Origin: Mnemiopsis leidyi
Lineage: Eukaryota; Ctenophora; Tentaculata; Lobata; Bolinopsidae
NCBI GenBank assembly: GCA_000226015.1
Contig: JH152792.1
Span: forward strand, 31,960 to 92,150
Direction: 5' to 3'
Length of the DNA stretch: 60,191 nt
Shown: in pieces, positions 13,801 through 27,065 of the stretch
Layout of the letters: every line of letters starts with the position of its first letter
How positions within the stretch are numbered: the first letter of the stretch is position 1
The notes under the pieces: generated by a model
Told to the model about the DNA's origin: nothing
The model's database searches: none
What the model saw: only the letters and a program-made list of their open reading frames with translations
Made by a program: the position numbers and the translations under genes

Positions 13801-16474
13801 TTCGAGACCCTGAAATATGAATAGAGTTGAGGTAATGCCTGACGGTATTTTACACTATTATAACAAACGTGAAACGGTATTTTCCAGCAAAGTTTAAAAT
13901 CACTTCAGAAGTGAGTAAGGCAAGGAAGAGTTGACGAGAATTTTCTAGAACCAGAGTCAGATATTTATCTAGGAATCCCTCGCAGGCAAAACGGTTGGAA
14001 ATGCAAGAACAGCTACGCCGTCACGTATCACATAGTATTAATTGAGCGATATTAATTGAGCGACATTAAAGATACAGCTCATCTTAACAAATTCCTTGTA
14101 AGGATAAATTATCGATAGAATTTCTACAGATTTTCATAACAATAGAATAGAGATTTACAGTATTTGATACGTTTCTCACATTGCACATTCGGAATTTACG
14201 TCACTGGTACTCGAGAGATTTCAGAGGTTTCACTTTTCAGCCGACAAACTATGAGGCAAGAGGGCAAGGCAGAGGTAAAGAGGGACGGTTTTAATGAATT
14301 GCATGCAGAGCGCTTCGCTAAAAGGGGTTAGCAAAGCTACTTTGTTCAGCTTATAAAATACAATGCCCAAAATGTCTGCAGGCGATCTTTAGAACTTGAA
14401 AGTGAACAATTATCAGACAATTTCACTTGACTTAAAATTATGGGGTGTCAATGCAAACCCCTATGTTCTACTTCATTGATGGAAAAGCTTTAAAGCTCAT
14501 GTGCGAACGCGAAAAAATGACCACCGGATCCTTTAACTTGCAATCAGATCTTATAACTGTGATATTGCAATCGGAACAAAAGTTTCACTTCAACTGGGTC
14601 CGACGGTCAGGTTTTCACGAACGCACATAATATTTTCAATGAGAAATAAGGTTGAGGTTTTATACCTGAGCACCCCTTTCAAATGCGTGAGCGAGCGGCA
14701 AATAAGAAATTGCACAATCTGACGCCCTAAAGGTTTGCCCGGGTCCCAGTGCTTCGCCAACAGCCTGGACCGTCGCCGTCATGGAATGCGTCGAAATCAT
14801 CACTCCTTTAGGGTTGCCTAAAGAGAGGTAAAGCAAGCTAGAGACGTTAGAGAAAGACAGATCATATTGTTATAGTGTTACCTGAAGTTCTCGTTCGAAG
14901 ACGTGACTGGCAGGCAGGTATGAGATGTTGACGTCGTCCGGCTTAAAGTCGGCCGTCCCCACGGCCAACATATTGGACACGGCATAGGTCATACTTGCCA
15001 TGGCTGCATTGGACAGCATGGCACCTTTTGGCAGACCTAGGGGCAGCATCAACCAGTCTTTTTTTGTGATTATTCAGACATTGCAATTTGCTTGATAATT
15101 CTAAATTACCTCAACGAAATAGGCATCATTCGTCCATGCGACATTCAATGCAGTGAAATCGTTTCTGCGCTAAACACCAGATTTCGAGAAGCTATCTTAA
15201 TCTAGCCTTTTAATGGTAATACCGGCCAATATAATTCATGCCAGAGTCGCTAAATCGTATCGTACAATCCATTACCACTAACGTCATGCACTTAAACTAT
15301 TCATTTTTCAATCACGATAGAATGCAATCAATCAGAAAATCAAAGAGCTGGCCCCTACAAATTGTGACAGGAAGTAAGAAGAGAAAGGTGCTTGCACGTA
15401 CCGGTGGTACCACTGGTGTAGCAGATAGTGGCAATGTCTTCTGGTTGGGGAGGGTTGTGGGGCGAGGGGTGAGCCTCCCCTTCTGCGTACAGATCTTGGT
15501 AGGACAGTAGCGTTACACCGTGTTCTCCAGCCTTCTCTTTCTCTGCCTCCGTCACCTCACCACCGATCTTTACGATCGTTTTGACTTTCGGAGCCTGAAA
15601 GTCGAGGTAGTGGGGTACTGCTATTTTCAGATCTTATTTAGATATTTAAAAGGATTGGCAAATAATTAAGCCGCAAGTCAGCCTATTAAAACTGGTAAGG
15701 TAAAGGATGATATCCCCACAAAGCCTTTGTAATTAATAATTATCGATTAATCATTACGAAAAATAATCATGTTATAATGTTGGTTACCACTGGGAGATAC
15801 CCGATGTAAGTATCGATAGTTTTGGAGGAGACAAACAGGATGGAAAGTTCGGTCTGATTCAAACAAAACTTAACAGCTTCTTCTCCCAGAGTGTCATACA
15901 AGGGACACATTATCATACTCTGTAAAGTTGGGTCTTACTTGCTAGCCATGACGAGGCTAAATCTAATTCAATTTCTGATTTAAAACTTTAAAGCGAGCAA
16001 AAATTTGGTATCCTAACTATTTATAGGGAACCTGAAATCATATTGTTATTATTTAGGCAACTGAATTTAACGAGAAAACCAGAACAATTTAAGCCTATAC
16101 AAACAAAGTACATCACATATTTGAACCTGAGAATCACAAGCGATAGAGAGGGTGCTCCACTCGGGACAGTTATGAGAACTTATCCCCACGAACTCTCCCT
16201 TCTTTACGCCCCGGTGGACCAGCGCTGATCCAATGTTGTCGGCATTCTGTGAGACCTCCCGGTACGTCTGCCAGTGATAGGGACCGTCTACCGGGTGACG
16301 GTACCCCAGACATGGACTATCCATACTGATACTCAGCCCCCTCTGGAAAACCTGATAGAGAGTCTTACACTGGTCGGCGTTAGTCAGGTACTTCTCCCCT
16401 GGAGGACACCTGATACTGCACCATTGTTTCTCCCCGGCTGCTGTACGGTCAGGTAACAGTCGGGATACCTCCAT
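4887..16474 (-). CDS. ACSL: long-chain-fatty-acid--CoA ligase (ACSL), complete, with one pair of alternative exons
   Basis: Exons in transcription order: 16474-16127, 15919-15788, 15594-15402, 15036-14882 or 14817-14666, 13036-12890, 12590-12471, 12269-12159, 11355-11208, 10371-10133, 5705-5547, 5069-4887. All phases agree and give 644 residues (643 with the second alternative exon), slightly shorter than vertebrate ACSLs. Hallmarks in order: [15 protein letters not shown], the ATP/AMP-binding [58 protein letters not shown] and a C-terminal [11 protein letters not shown]. The enzyme activates long-chain fatty acids to acyl-CoA using ATP, normally on ER, mitochondrial or peroxisomal membranes. 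The chosen ATG leaves only about 36 residues before LYQVFQRG and no membrane anchor, so an extra upstream coding exon is possible. The intron 5706-10132 contains a whole SLC22 gene, and its first bases are a minisatellite that copies the splice donor. Confidence 0.96.
6152..6157 (-). promoter_or_regulatory. candidate polyadenylation signal of the nested SLC22 gene
   Basis: AATAAA on the - strand, about 256 bases past the SLC22 stop codon and still inside the ACSL intron. If used, it must be suppressed or outrun when the full ACSL transcript is made, because both genes are transcribed in the same direction. Confidence 0.4.
6413..8056 (-). CDS. SLC22-family major facilitator transporter (organic cation/carnitine-like), intronless, nested in ACSL intron
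   Basis: One uninterrupted frame of 547 residues with a good start context (accATGG). Features in order: cytosolic N terminus, TM1 near residues 43-68, a large extracellular loop (about 69-145) with several Cys and N-glycosylation sequons, TM2 then the family signature [12 protein letters not shown] at about 165-176, the second-half motif [10 protein letters not shown], a central cytosolic loop, a second bundle with [11 protein letters not shown], and a short basic C terminus. This layout is that of SLC22 (OCT/OCTN/OAT) proteins, which move organic cations, zwitterions such as carnitine, or anions across the plasma membrane. Substrate cannot be told from sequence by eye. The lack of introns suggests retroposition or intron loss. 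An acceptor-like ctctag lies about 40 bases upstream of the ATG. Confidence 0.93.
   Translation of the reverse strand: MGSYHEELELDVLTKETSEFITKTEDCLSIDDLVDKLFHGRTWRYALLLTSLHFLWLAVPAHLYITVYAGIDPTPENPWRCVTQTCKDLVLKNSSLTEMFPCQITGIVNGTEKRLLQNSDIEWDLNHTSFSIEFDLYCDDGDRRSKKTLLSSIFFVGSLIGLIFGGYLIDHIGRKKTAILGYIVLCVAVFTGTLCRQYIHLLIIRFFQGIGFILLVTGMIILAQELSPKEYRNYIIGLFGVFAALGHPVAVGLNYFIPDWNFKFLGTSLIIAIASSPVFASIESPRYYLVKKDFDSAKMSLKSLASLTTADLELDRIKLANLLNVSSKLREQTLKQQLKDLRDNPTMILETLILMFFWFCVGLFFFGFNFGWEQIFPNIYLGYLMAGVGELLSMIFIISVIELIGRRRAHIAGFAGAMISFLLAIPEVELGGQWTLESIFCLIGFMFVSGCFSGVYLWTGELAPTSHQGIVFCACSSLARFGSFTGPYIFNNLAPVTHKAVPFGILALLAALCAVGSFFLVETAGKNICLTAQDVNVRRKKYFRFRL
8641..8770. repeat. tandem duplication, 64 bp x 2
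   Basis: The block starting agaaaatatctagcagaaaa at 8641 is repeated at 8705 with one inserted base and otherwise almost no change, ending around gaagtcttcgtca. It lies in the ACSL intron, upstream of SLC22 in its transcription direction. It looks recent because the copies are nearly identical. Confidence 0.9.
9681..10152. repeat. minisatellite, 34-bp unit (10-bp sub-unit), about 14 copies, starting inside an ACSL exon
   Basis: The unit begins acctgggacactagaggaca and carries one to three ctagaggaca sub-units. Fourteen unit starts can be counted, including one cttgtacc-type, one gtacatg and one gtacgtg variant. On the - strand each normal unit reads ...TGTCCCAG|GTACTG, which is exactly the 3' end of ACSL exon 10371-10133 plus its donor site. 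The rightmost copy is the real exon end (residues CPLVSQ); all the others are in the intron. Confidence 0.95.
10531..10558. repeat. perfect inverted repeat, 13-bp stem with 2-base loop
   Basis: atatagccctgat, then ca, then atcagggctatat. It could form a short hairpin or cruciform. It lies in the ACSL intron 10372-11207. No flanking target duplication is obvious. Confidence 0.8.
10824..10992. mobile_element. MITE-like palindromic element
   Basis: The 26-base arm starting gtcccgccccagaacatcgt at 10824-10849 pairs with the reverse complement of 10967-10992 with two mismatches. A second, inner pair (ttagccccag near 10871 and cgctggggcc near 10935) extends the palindrome. The whole is about 170 bases with no coding capacity, as expected for a miniature inverted-repeat element or foldback repeat. 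The centre contains degenerate ggttaggg-like words. The family is not recognised. Confidence 0.65.
14666..14817 (-). CDS. ACSL: ACSL alternative exon B, homologous to exon A
   Basis: The same phase pattern as exon A (enters phase 1 after ctctctttag, ends phase 0 with cag before gtataa), 152 bases. It encodes [20 protein letters not shown] and continues to [22 protein letters not shown] and PLAHAFER are closer to the vertebrate consensus than exon A is. Both splice sites are intact and the frame is open. Including both exons (307 bases) would break the reading frame, so only one can be used per transcript. No similar third copy was seen in the following intron (13037-14665). Confidence 0.85.
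14882..15036 (-). CDS. ACSL: ACSL alternative exon A (P-loop end to fatty-acid gate)
   Basis: The exon enters in phase 1 after ctgcccctag and ends in phase 0 with cag before gtaaca. It encodes [20 protein letters not shown] and continues to [15 protein letters not shown] (52 codons counting the split one). Joined to the preceding exon it completes YTSGTTG-LPKGAM. It is 155 bases long. Compared with canonical ACSLs (PLAHMFER) the gate-proximal motif is changed to PASHVFER. It is transcribed before exon B and is separated from it by only 64 bases. Confidence 0.9.
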
Positions 16475-17321
16475 TCTACCAGTGGGGAGGCGGAGTTAGA
16501 GCGTGTACGTACAGGGGGGTAAAATGTAGTATTGGTTAGAAACACTGGGCAGGTTTGGGGATTAGAGGCTGGTGAGTGGATTAAGTGTGGACTGATTAAG
16601 TTTAAAATATTGTGGAGGAAGCTGGAAGGTGGTACGGTGGAGTGTAACTACTAGCAACATCGTGTACATGATCTTTATTTAGTGTTCACTGATCACACGT
16701 CACAGCTGCTTTCACGTGTGAACTGTAGTTGACGTAAGTAACTCCCACTTTTGACGTCAAGAAGTAAAACACATTAGGACTTATAAAGCTACTGATGTGT
16801 AACAGATCTTTCATTAAAGTAAGGCCAGATTTAATTAAAATTTTTACTCTCGTATCTACTACACTGGGCATAGTCGACACTTCTCACATTAAAATATTAA
16901 ACATTGCTATTCAGAGCTACTGAAATTTTCTACAGGTTATGTCCAGATATAAAGATATAAAACATTGATATTAAGGTATAACGACAAACATACAACCTGC
17001 TGAGTTCGAACATGTGAAAATAAGTAATTCAAAAGTATCGTATACTACAACAGTATCGTATAACTCACGAAATACACATAACACTGAGAAAACTTGAGCA
17101 AAAACTTGTCCAAATGATTAAATTATTCTGCACTTGTCAAATCTTTTAGTGAGTAGTCAGTAGAGTCGGAAACAGTGCTTCCGGAATATTTTGTAAAAAT
17201 TACTCACTGAAAATCGCGCACTGCAAATTTCTAAATCTGAAAATAATAAAGAAGGTAAAATGATATAAAAATAAAATATGAGTGCAAATAGATATAGGTT
17301 CTCAAATAATCGTTTATTACA
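16475..17321. other. spacer between OGG1 and ACSL (same strand)
   Basis: About 850 bases between the OGG1 stop and the ACSL start. Immediately before the ACSL ATG the - strand reads cgcctccccactggtag then a single a, a strong splice-acceptor-like sequence. The ACSL promoter, or an upstream 5'UTR exon, would have to lie here or further upstream. AATAAA on the - strand occurs at 16674-16679. No gene is seen. Confidence 0.5.
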
Positions 17322-18591
17322 CTAAACTTTAACTTTTTTAGATCGAGTCCGTGGTAGTTTTTTTGCATCATCCATCTGACTTATCCCATTAGGAATTTTA
17401 GGTTTCTTTGTTGGCACTTTTCGTTTCTTCTTGATGTTGTCACTTTCAACTGGCGTTACAGTTGGTTTAACATCCTTCTTAGAGTTGGAATAGAAGAGGT
17501 AAGCTTGAGCCCAACCCGCGTATTGGCCATGTTTTGTCTGGAAGAATTGCTCGATAGTGTTGTGGAGAGCAGGGGTCAGGGATTTGTTAGGTCGTCCGTA
17601 GTGTTTTACAGCTACCTGGTGTTGAGGAGAAAATAAAATGTATAATTTAGAACATTCACCATTAGGCATAAGATACCGGGTCAAGTTAAAATCTTGTCAA
17701 AAAGTTATGCTCTGTCATTAAGTTGTGTTTGATACGTGGTTAAAAGCTTTAAATTCAGTGGGTTAGAGAACATGAAAATTAATAAATTTCAAGTATCAAG
17801 ACAAAGATTATATTTACCTGGTGAATATGAGTATCAATGGGAACAGAATCATGTTTATCGAGTGACATTAGACACACACAAGATGCAACTTTGGGCCCCA
17901 CTCCAGCTAGTCCGGTCAACTGTTCCCTGGCTTCACTCAACTCGACATTCCTTAGAGATTCCAACCATTCCAACCCTCCACGCTTCTCAACAGCCCGCAT
18001 TGCTGACACTAAGTACTTAGCACGATACCCGAACCCTAGTGATCGTAATTTCCGCTCAGTGGTTAGTTTTTGGAAGTAGCTGATATCAGGAAGAGCATGA
18101 AACTCCGTGTCTGATATCGAGATGCTGTGTTTAGATAGTTGAGAAAGTTTCAACATGAGAGAAGATATTCGAGGAATGTTATTGCAGGAGGAGGTTATGA
18201 AGGTCAGGAGACACTCGTAAGGGTCCTGTCTGATGAGTCTCAGTCCGGAGTGGGAGCTGAGCAGGGGACTGAGGTGGGAGTCTGATGTTCTCCAGGACTG
18301 GGCCATGTCGCTCAGTTTGTGTTTCAAGTTGAAGTAGTCTGATAGTTCGTCCGCGGGTTTTGTAAATGAGGTGGCATTCTCACTTTCCTCTTTGAGAACA
18401 TGGAAGGTGTAATGAATGCCAGTTTGGTCTTGGCGTAATATCCAGAGCTTGTTTCTGATAACACCGTACCAAGTATCCTCAAACTTCCGCCATCTGAAGA
18501 CTTGGCCGGTTGCCAGGATTTTGTCCAGATTAATCTCGGTCGACGGAACTGGCAAGTGGCTAAGAAGTTCATGACAGGTGTAGTTCCTCAT
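17322..18591 (-). CDS. OGG1: 8-oxoguanine DNA glycosylase/AP lyase OGG1
   Basis: Two exons, 18591-17818 and 17615-17322, join in phase 0 and give 355 residues (human 345). The N-terminal OGG domain is followed by the helix-hairpin-helix GPD core: SSCNNIPRI, LGFGYRAKY, then LAGVGPKVASCVCLMSLDK with the catalytic Lys at about residue 234 and the catalytic Asp in VPIDTH at about 253. The second exon supplies KHGQYAGWAQAYLF, the family's C-terminal WAQ motif, and a strongly basic tail containing KKKRKVPTKKPK, a nuclear-localisation-like sequence. The enzyme excises 8-oxoguanine paired with C in base-excision repair. Only a single t separates an acceptor-like tttag from the ATG. AATAAA on the - strand lies at 17313-17318, very close to the stop, so a very short 3'UTR is possible. 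Confidence 0.95.
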
Positions 18592-19348
18592 ACTAAACGA
18601 GAATTTTATCTTACTGTAAAGTGTAGTACCACGCTGCAGCGCAATATCGGCGTGCCAGTTTCCTCACAAATCCTAAACATCAAGGTTAGCTCTAAGTCAC
18701 TGGTTTGCTAGATATAAACATGAGATGCAGTCAAGTATTTTATATTAAAATCTACATGCTGGCTCAAGTTCAAGTTTCTTATCAGAGTGACGTAAACAAA
18801 GAAATTTAAATCGTACGCCATATTAAAGTCATTCTAATTTACCCTAATCTATTAAAATGCAAAATGTTAACGTCTTTTATAGGAAACTTGGATTTAAGCC
18901 AGCACTACTACATGAAAAACGATAGACGAAAACTTCAGAATTCAGTTCAGTGGTTTTTCTTTAAAAATTTTATAAAATATACACAAATAAATTTTGCTAA
19001 GAAAGATGACATAATAGATTTTGCAACTGGGACCAACATATGACATCACTCGGGTCCAAAGTCTAACTAAATACCAACTTTAAAGCATAAATATTAAATA
19101 CTAAACAACGATAGGATTGTATAAAAAAATAACAACAGCGGAAACATCATCTTTCCTCAAAGTTAGACTTGGCGCAACATCAACCCCGAAATATTAATTA
19201 ATTTCAAAACAATCGTGCTTCATTTGAATAATAAATTAACCGACAATGAACGAAGTCTAATCTTAGATAACGTCTGATACTAAACAGTTCTGTAAAACAC
19301 ATGTGACTCCTACACCAAGTAGTCTATCCAGTAAAGAGCTCTGACTTT
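18592..19348. other. spacer between small membrane-protein gene and OGG1
   Basis: AT-rich sequence of about 750 bases holding the 3'UTR of the 19349-19762 gene and the upstream region of OGG1. I see no open frame with similarity and no repeat. Confidence 0.5.
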
Positions 19349-19762
19349 TCAAGACTCCACTTCCTCATACTTCCTGTACTTCTCCATTATCCTCTGCTCC
19401 TTCTGCTCCAGCGCTTTCCTGTACGCTTCTCTCTGCCGCAGTGCTCTCTCGTCATCAAAGTGGGACTGTATGTGTTTCCCTAACGTGTGATCGTAGTACT
19501 CCCTCACTCCCGCGCGACCGCTGTGCAGTACGTGCAACATACCCTGGCTCTTCATGTTCAGATAGCCGAATATCAAACACGTGCTGACTAGAACTGTCGG
19601 TATTGCTACGTACTTTAGGAGGAACTTCTTCCGAAGATACTGTCTGTCCCAGTTGTGGTAGAACTTCATGCCTTCCTTGTAGTACGCCTCAGCTACCTCG
19701 CCGCGCCATCTTATGACAGAGGGACGGGTCTTCATGTACATCTCCCAGAATCTGTAGCCCAT
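19349..19762 (-). CDS. small single-pass membrane protein, mitochondrial-type, unidentified
   Basis: A single-exon frame of 137 residues with good start context (acaaaATGG). There is an N-terminal amphipathic, Arg/Lys-rich segment (1-50, with AYYKEGMKFY), one hydrophobic span at about 51-70 (YVAIPTVLVSTCLIFGYLNM) and a highly charged, helix-prone tail (about 100-137, rich in Glu, Arg, Lys). Small inner-membrane subunits of ATP synthase (subunit f, ATP5MF) or complex I have this general layout, and a weak resemblance to subunit f around the membrane span is the best guess I have. I do not recognise it firmly. It is probably real: the frame is clean, the position between two confirmed genes is regular, and an acceptor-like gtttcag lies 15 bases upstream of the ATG. 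Confidence 0.72.
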   Translation of the reverse strand: MGYRFWEMYMKTRPSVIRWRGEVAEAYYKEGMKFYHNWDRQYLRKKFLLKYVAIPTVLVSTCLIFGYLNMKSQGMLHVLHSGRAGVREYYDHTLGKHIQSHFDDERALRQREAYRKALEQKEQRIMEKYRKYEEVES

Positions 19763-20229
19763 TTTGTGGGGGTTGTTCTGAAACTACGACATTCCGCTGC
19801 AACTGTTTATTTTGATTGTTACACCTTAGAAGATGGAGATCCTGCCACCTTTTTGGACCTAGATTGTATTTAAGATTACATTCTTAGAACACATATTTCA
19901 ACACAATGATCAAATAAATGAGTATAATAAATAGAGTGATCGAGGAAGATTTACAAAAAAAGCGATCATACACAACAGGATTTATTGCAAGAATCAAGAG
20001 CTCAAATGGGTAATAAATTAATAAGTCAATCGTCAACCTATCTGGGTTACATAATGAAAATAAAACTTCCATCTCCATATAATCTATACACAAACTTCTG
20101 CAAACTAACATAGAAATTCTGTGAAAATATATAAAACAAGATTTGAAACAATTAAGGGATCAAAAAATCTGAAAAGGGCCCAATCAAGCAATATTGTTGA
20201 TAAAAATCAGGCAATATTGTAGATGAAGA
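19763..20229. other. spacer with ALDH9A1 3'UTR
   Basis: This 467-base spacer holds a - strand AATAAA at 19981-19986, 244 bases beyond the ALDH9A1 stop, the likely polyadenylation signal. No other feature is seen. Confidence 0.5.
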
Positions 20230-23737
<3,508 letters not shown>

Positions 23738-24092
23738 ACCATCAAAACTGTACGGTGTAACAGCGCCTATAAAACAATATGTCTCATTCAATTCTCAGTT
23801 TGAGATTACACAATTCATAACAAGAATTTATGGCAAATGTGAACACCAACTGACTTAGAAATTTGAAACGGTATTTGAACAAGCTTTAAACTGTTAGAAT
23901 TTTAAGTCTACTGAAAATTCGCTTTGTATGTTCTTTCTCGTAATATTCAGATCCAAGTTTTTGCAGCTTATACGGCCTAGCATGAGCACAAGTTGATCTA
24001 CACTGTGGCTATCCAAGAACTCTTTCAGTTCTTCTGACATGCTGTCATTAAAGTTGTCCAGTTGAAGCTGAAACTGTGGTATTGGCACTGGG

Positions 24093-24170
24093 AGAAAGTC
24101 TGGGCTTGATGATGGCTTCCATTCAGGAGATCCTGGGTTCGAATCTCTGCACTGCCTAGCCATGGGTTGA
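24093..24170. repeat. possible tRNA-derived SINE fragment
   Basis: At 24136-24146 the + strand reads ggttcgaatct, close to the pol III B-box (GGTTCGANTCC), preceded by ccattcaggagatcctg, which resembles the anticodon-arm side of a tRNA. A clear A-box and a full cloverleaf are not found, so it is not an intact tRNA gene. Translating this type of repeat on the other strand gives the RDSNPGSPEW-like string common in repeat-derived frames. Confidence 0.35.
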
Positions 24171-25865
24171 GCGTCTTTGACACTCTGCTAAGGATACCAT
24201 TTGGTCTACGCAGCTCCCCCCCCCCTATCGACTCAGCTGAATGAGTGGGAAACCATGATTGAGGGTTCAATGAATAGCTATGCTTGCAGTAGAGAAGACT
24301 CAGGCAAATACAGTATGGTGAAAGCTTACTTAAGCGTCGCTGGCCTAGAGATCCTTTGGCTCGATAACATTGAAACCACATGGCTATTACACCGAAGTGA
24401 AATAAGTGTGAAATTTTATAAAGCCGACATAGAGGGGAAACGCAACAAGGCGGCTCAATCAGCAAGCAAATTAGGGACAACACTATAAAGAGCGACTTTT
24501 ACATGTATCACTAAATCATTTACCTCATGCAAAATCCATCAAAATAGAAATGAACCTGCTATTTAAGCACGAAGAACTAAGAAGCACAAGGCAAGGGTGT
24601 CCATGTCCATGACCTGGCTAGTGGTTACAAGAGGAATCTTAGCATTTTTTCTAATAGCAACCACTGCATTCGCCTACCCAGGTGCTTACACACGCTTTGG
24701 TTAGAGCACACCACTGCATACGATTCAATCAGATCGGGCCATATTACATAAATTCTAGCTACTTGCATATACATATATGCACATACTGAATTAATACATA
24801 TTTTAGATAGCCCAGTGGCTGGTTTATAAATTTTAATCAAACCAAGAAAGAATAGTAAAATACAATTTTTAGTAAAATACAATTTTATTTTCTTGGCATT
24901 TTACACAATCAAAATATAAAATATAGATCATTTCTCTGCGTTGGATAGGCCGCGCAATGCGCGCACGCGGCAGCAGGTTTGAGGTTGAGGTAGACTCATC
25001 ATCCCTCCAGGCTGTGCCGCGCACAGCGCCTTGCGCAGAACACTCAACGTGTCTCTCAATAATGTAGATTTTACCACAAACAATTATTAGTGAATAAATG
25101 CTAGGTTGTAAGTGTGTGCTACAGTCATCACGGAATATGGGATAAACCGTAAAGAAAGTAGGCACATTGCTAAATTGTAATGCTTAAAGGTTTTTATCAT
25201 TCGCTGTGACAGCGAAAAATATTAATATTCCTAAATAGTCAAGTTAGGATACTCCTGATCCTACCGGAGTNNNNNNNNNNNATTGATTGATTCGACCCTA
25301 ACCGGGCTGGCATCTAAGGGCCATCAAATATAATATAAATAGAGATCATACTTAAATTTTATTACATAGGTAAAAAAGAGAAAAAATTTAATAAATCATG
25401 TGCAATATGAACATGAAACTGTCAAAGTGAAAGTGAAAATGAAAATGAAAAATGTAAAACTTAACACGGTTGCTTGAATTCAGCACAAAGATATCACTGC
25501 AATGAATTGTAGGCTTACAACCTACCGTCATCGCTTCGCGCGCGTCACACCTGCTCCTCGAGCGAAGCGTAATGACTAAGATTCAAAGAATCGTGGACGC
25601 GCATCGCCCGTTAATGCAATGAATAATAAATAAAAACGGTAAAAAAGTGTTCCCACTGTAGCTAAATTAAATCAATTGACCGCTAATCGTCAAAATCAGG
25701 CTCCATGTAATTAATGTGGTTTTCTCTATTTCTACTGGAGCATCTTAGACCTTTTATGTTCTATAAAGCATTGTTGCCCGCTTCCCATGAGTCTAAACTG
25801 CCTGCACTTTGTGCATACTATCGCCAATCGCGTTGCTTGACGTTGCCTGGCCTAGCCGTGCTGTT

Positions 25866-26724
25866 GTCGCGGTGATACCCGACTCACGCAGCTAAAGCTG
25901 AACGTTTCGTTAGAACGGTAAACGGATATAATCTTGTCAACCGTGCTGCCGTTGTGATCGAGGTGTTACCCGACCCGCTCGCGGCTCGCAGCTCAGTTTA
26001 CTGCTCTCCTGGTTAGAACGTTAGACGAATACAGAATATTATCTCGTCATGAATGCTGCCGGGCTGCTAAGCGCGCGGCGTCGTGGTCGCGCTGCGTGAG
26101 TCGGGTATCACCGCCACAATTTTAGATGAGAGTCAGGCATGCGCGGCCGGGCGGAATCACTTGCTGCACGTTGCCTAGCCCTGCTGCGGCAATGTGGCAG
26201 CCTCAGGCGACAATTGCGCTTTCACGAAAAAATTTTTAGATCTAGACCCGCATATCATATCGCTTGTACAGCAGCGCGCACCCTCCCGTCATTTTTTGTA
26301 TGACTTAGCTTCGTTTGACGAGATTATATCCGTTTGTCTGACTTTGTCCGGCCCTAGTTGGAATTAGCGAATAAAAAATAAATGACGGGAGGGTGCGTGC
26401 TGCTGTACAAGTACAACAACCGGAGGGTGCGCGCTGCTGTACAAGTCAACATATCCAATATCGCCCGTTAAGGGGACCTCTGTTTTAATTATTTTGGTTG
26501 GGTACCTCCCAGTAGTTTTTATCAATTTATCGGAGGCCGGGCCCTAGCCTCTCGCAGCTTAAAGAATCCGGTAGACGGATCGGATATAATCTCTGCAATA
26601 GTTAGAGGGGATCGCGACCAGGCCATAAAGCATAGAGAGAGCTGCGCAGCGCCCGGTAAATAAAACAGAAGACACTCGTACTCAATGATACAGATAATTT
26701 GTCGCGGTGATACCCGACTCACGC
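25866..26724. repeat. three dispersed copies of a 21-24 bp word in both orientations
   Basis: gcggtgatacccgactcacg occurs at 25866-25889 (with flanks), inverted at 26094-26114, and again direct at 26701-26724. The first two are placed as inverted repeats about 230 bases apart; the word aacggatataat recurs near the copies. A separate imperfect palindrome (gtcatcgcttcgc at 25527 against gcgaagcgtaatgac at 25562) lies just upstream. This looks like overlapping remains of short non-autonomous DNA elements. Confidence 0.7.
26263..26445. mobile_element. MITE-like element with 31-bp terminal inverted repeats plus an extra solo end
   Basis: The left arm at 26263-26293 starts cttgtacagcagcgcgcacc; the right arm at 26381-26411 is its reverse complement with one mismatch, giving an element of about 149 bases. 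A third arm copy (24 bases, 26422-26445) follows in the same orientation as the right arm, 10 bases further on. No coding capacity. Family not recognised. Confidence 0.75.
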
Positions 26725-27065
26725 AAACGGATATAATTATAATCTCGTCAACAGATATTGATAATATGATATTTATAATGATAGGCGATAGCATTAGCAA
26801 TATTTTATATTTTCATCAATACCGGACGTACTGACAAGACGCAACATTTGCATTGGCTGTCTAGCCTATTATGCATGATGATCTGAACGGAATACAGACA
26901 ATGTAAACCTATCATGATACAAAAACGTATGTTTTTACTTGCAGCTGTCTTTGCCGTGTATATTGAGTGTACAACTTTACGTGAGAACGTTTTCAAAGTT
27001 TTTGTTAAATTTGGTGTCTGTTCGGGTATTCGATGTAGCGGTTCAAAAGACTACAGCTTGACAAC

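Larger units (their letters stand above)
23738..27065. other. intergenic, repeat-rich region between divergent genes, with assembly gap
   Basis: This lies between the ALDH9A1 start (- strand) and the start of the type I membrane protein gene (+ strand), so it must hold both promoters. It contains a tRNA-like/SINE-like piece near 24100, GC-rich CpG-containing stretches near 24950-25040, the 11-base run of N at 25271-25281, and a cluster of inverted repeats from 25527 to 26730. Open frames here (for example 24025-24483 -) look like repeat translation rather than genes. Confidence 0.6.

Noticed and set aside
24130-24165. tRNA gene suggested by a B-box
   Set aside because: No acceptor stem pairing or A-box could be found; treated as a SINE-like fragment at most.
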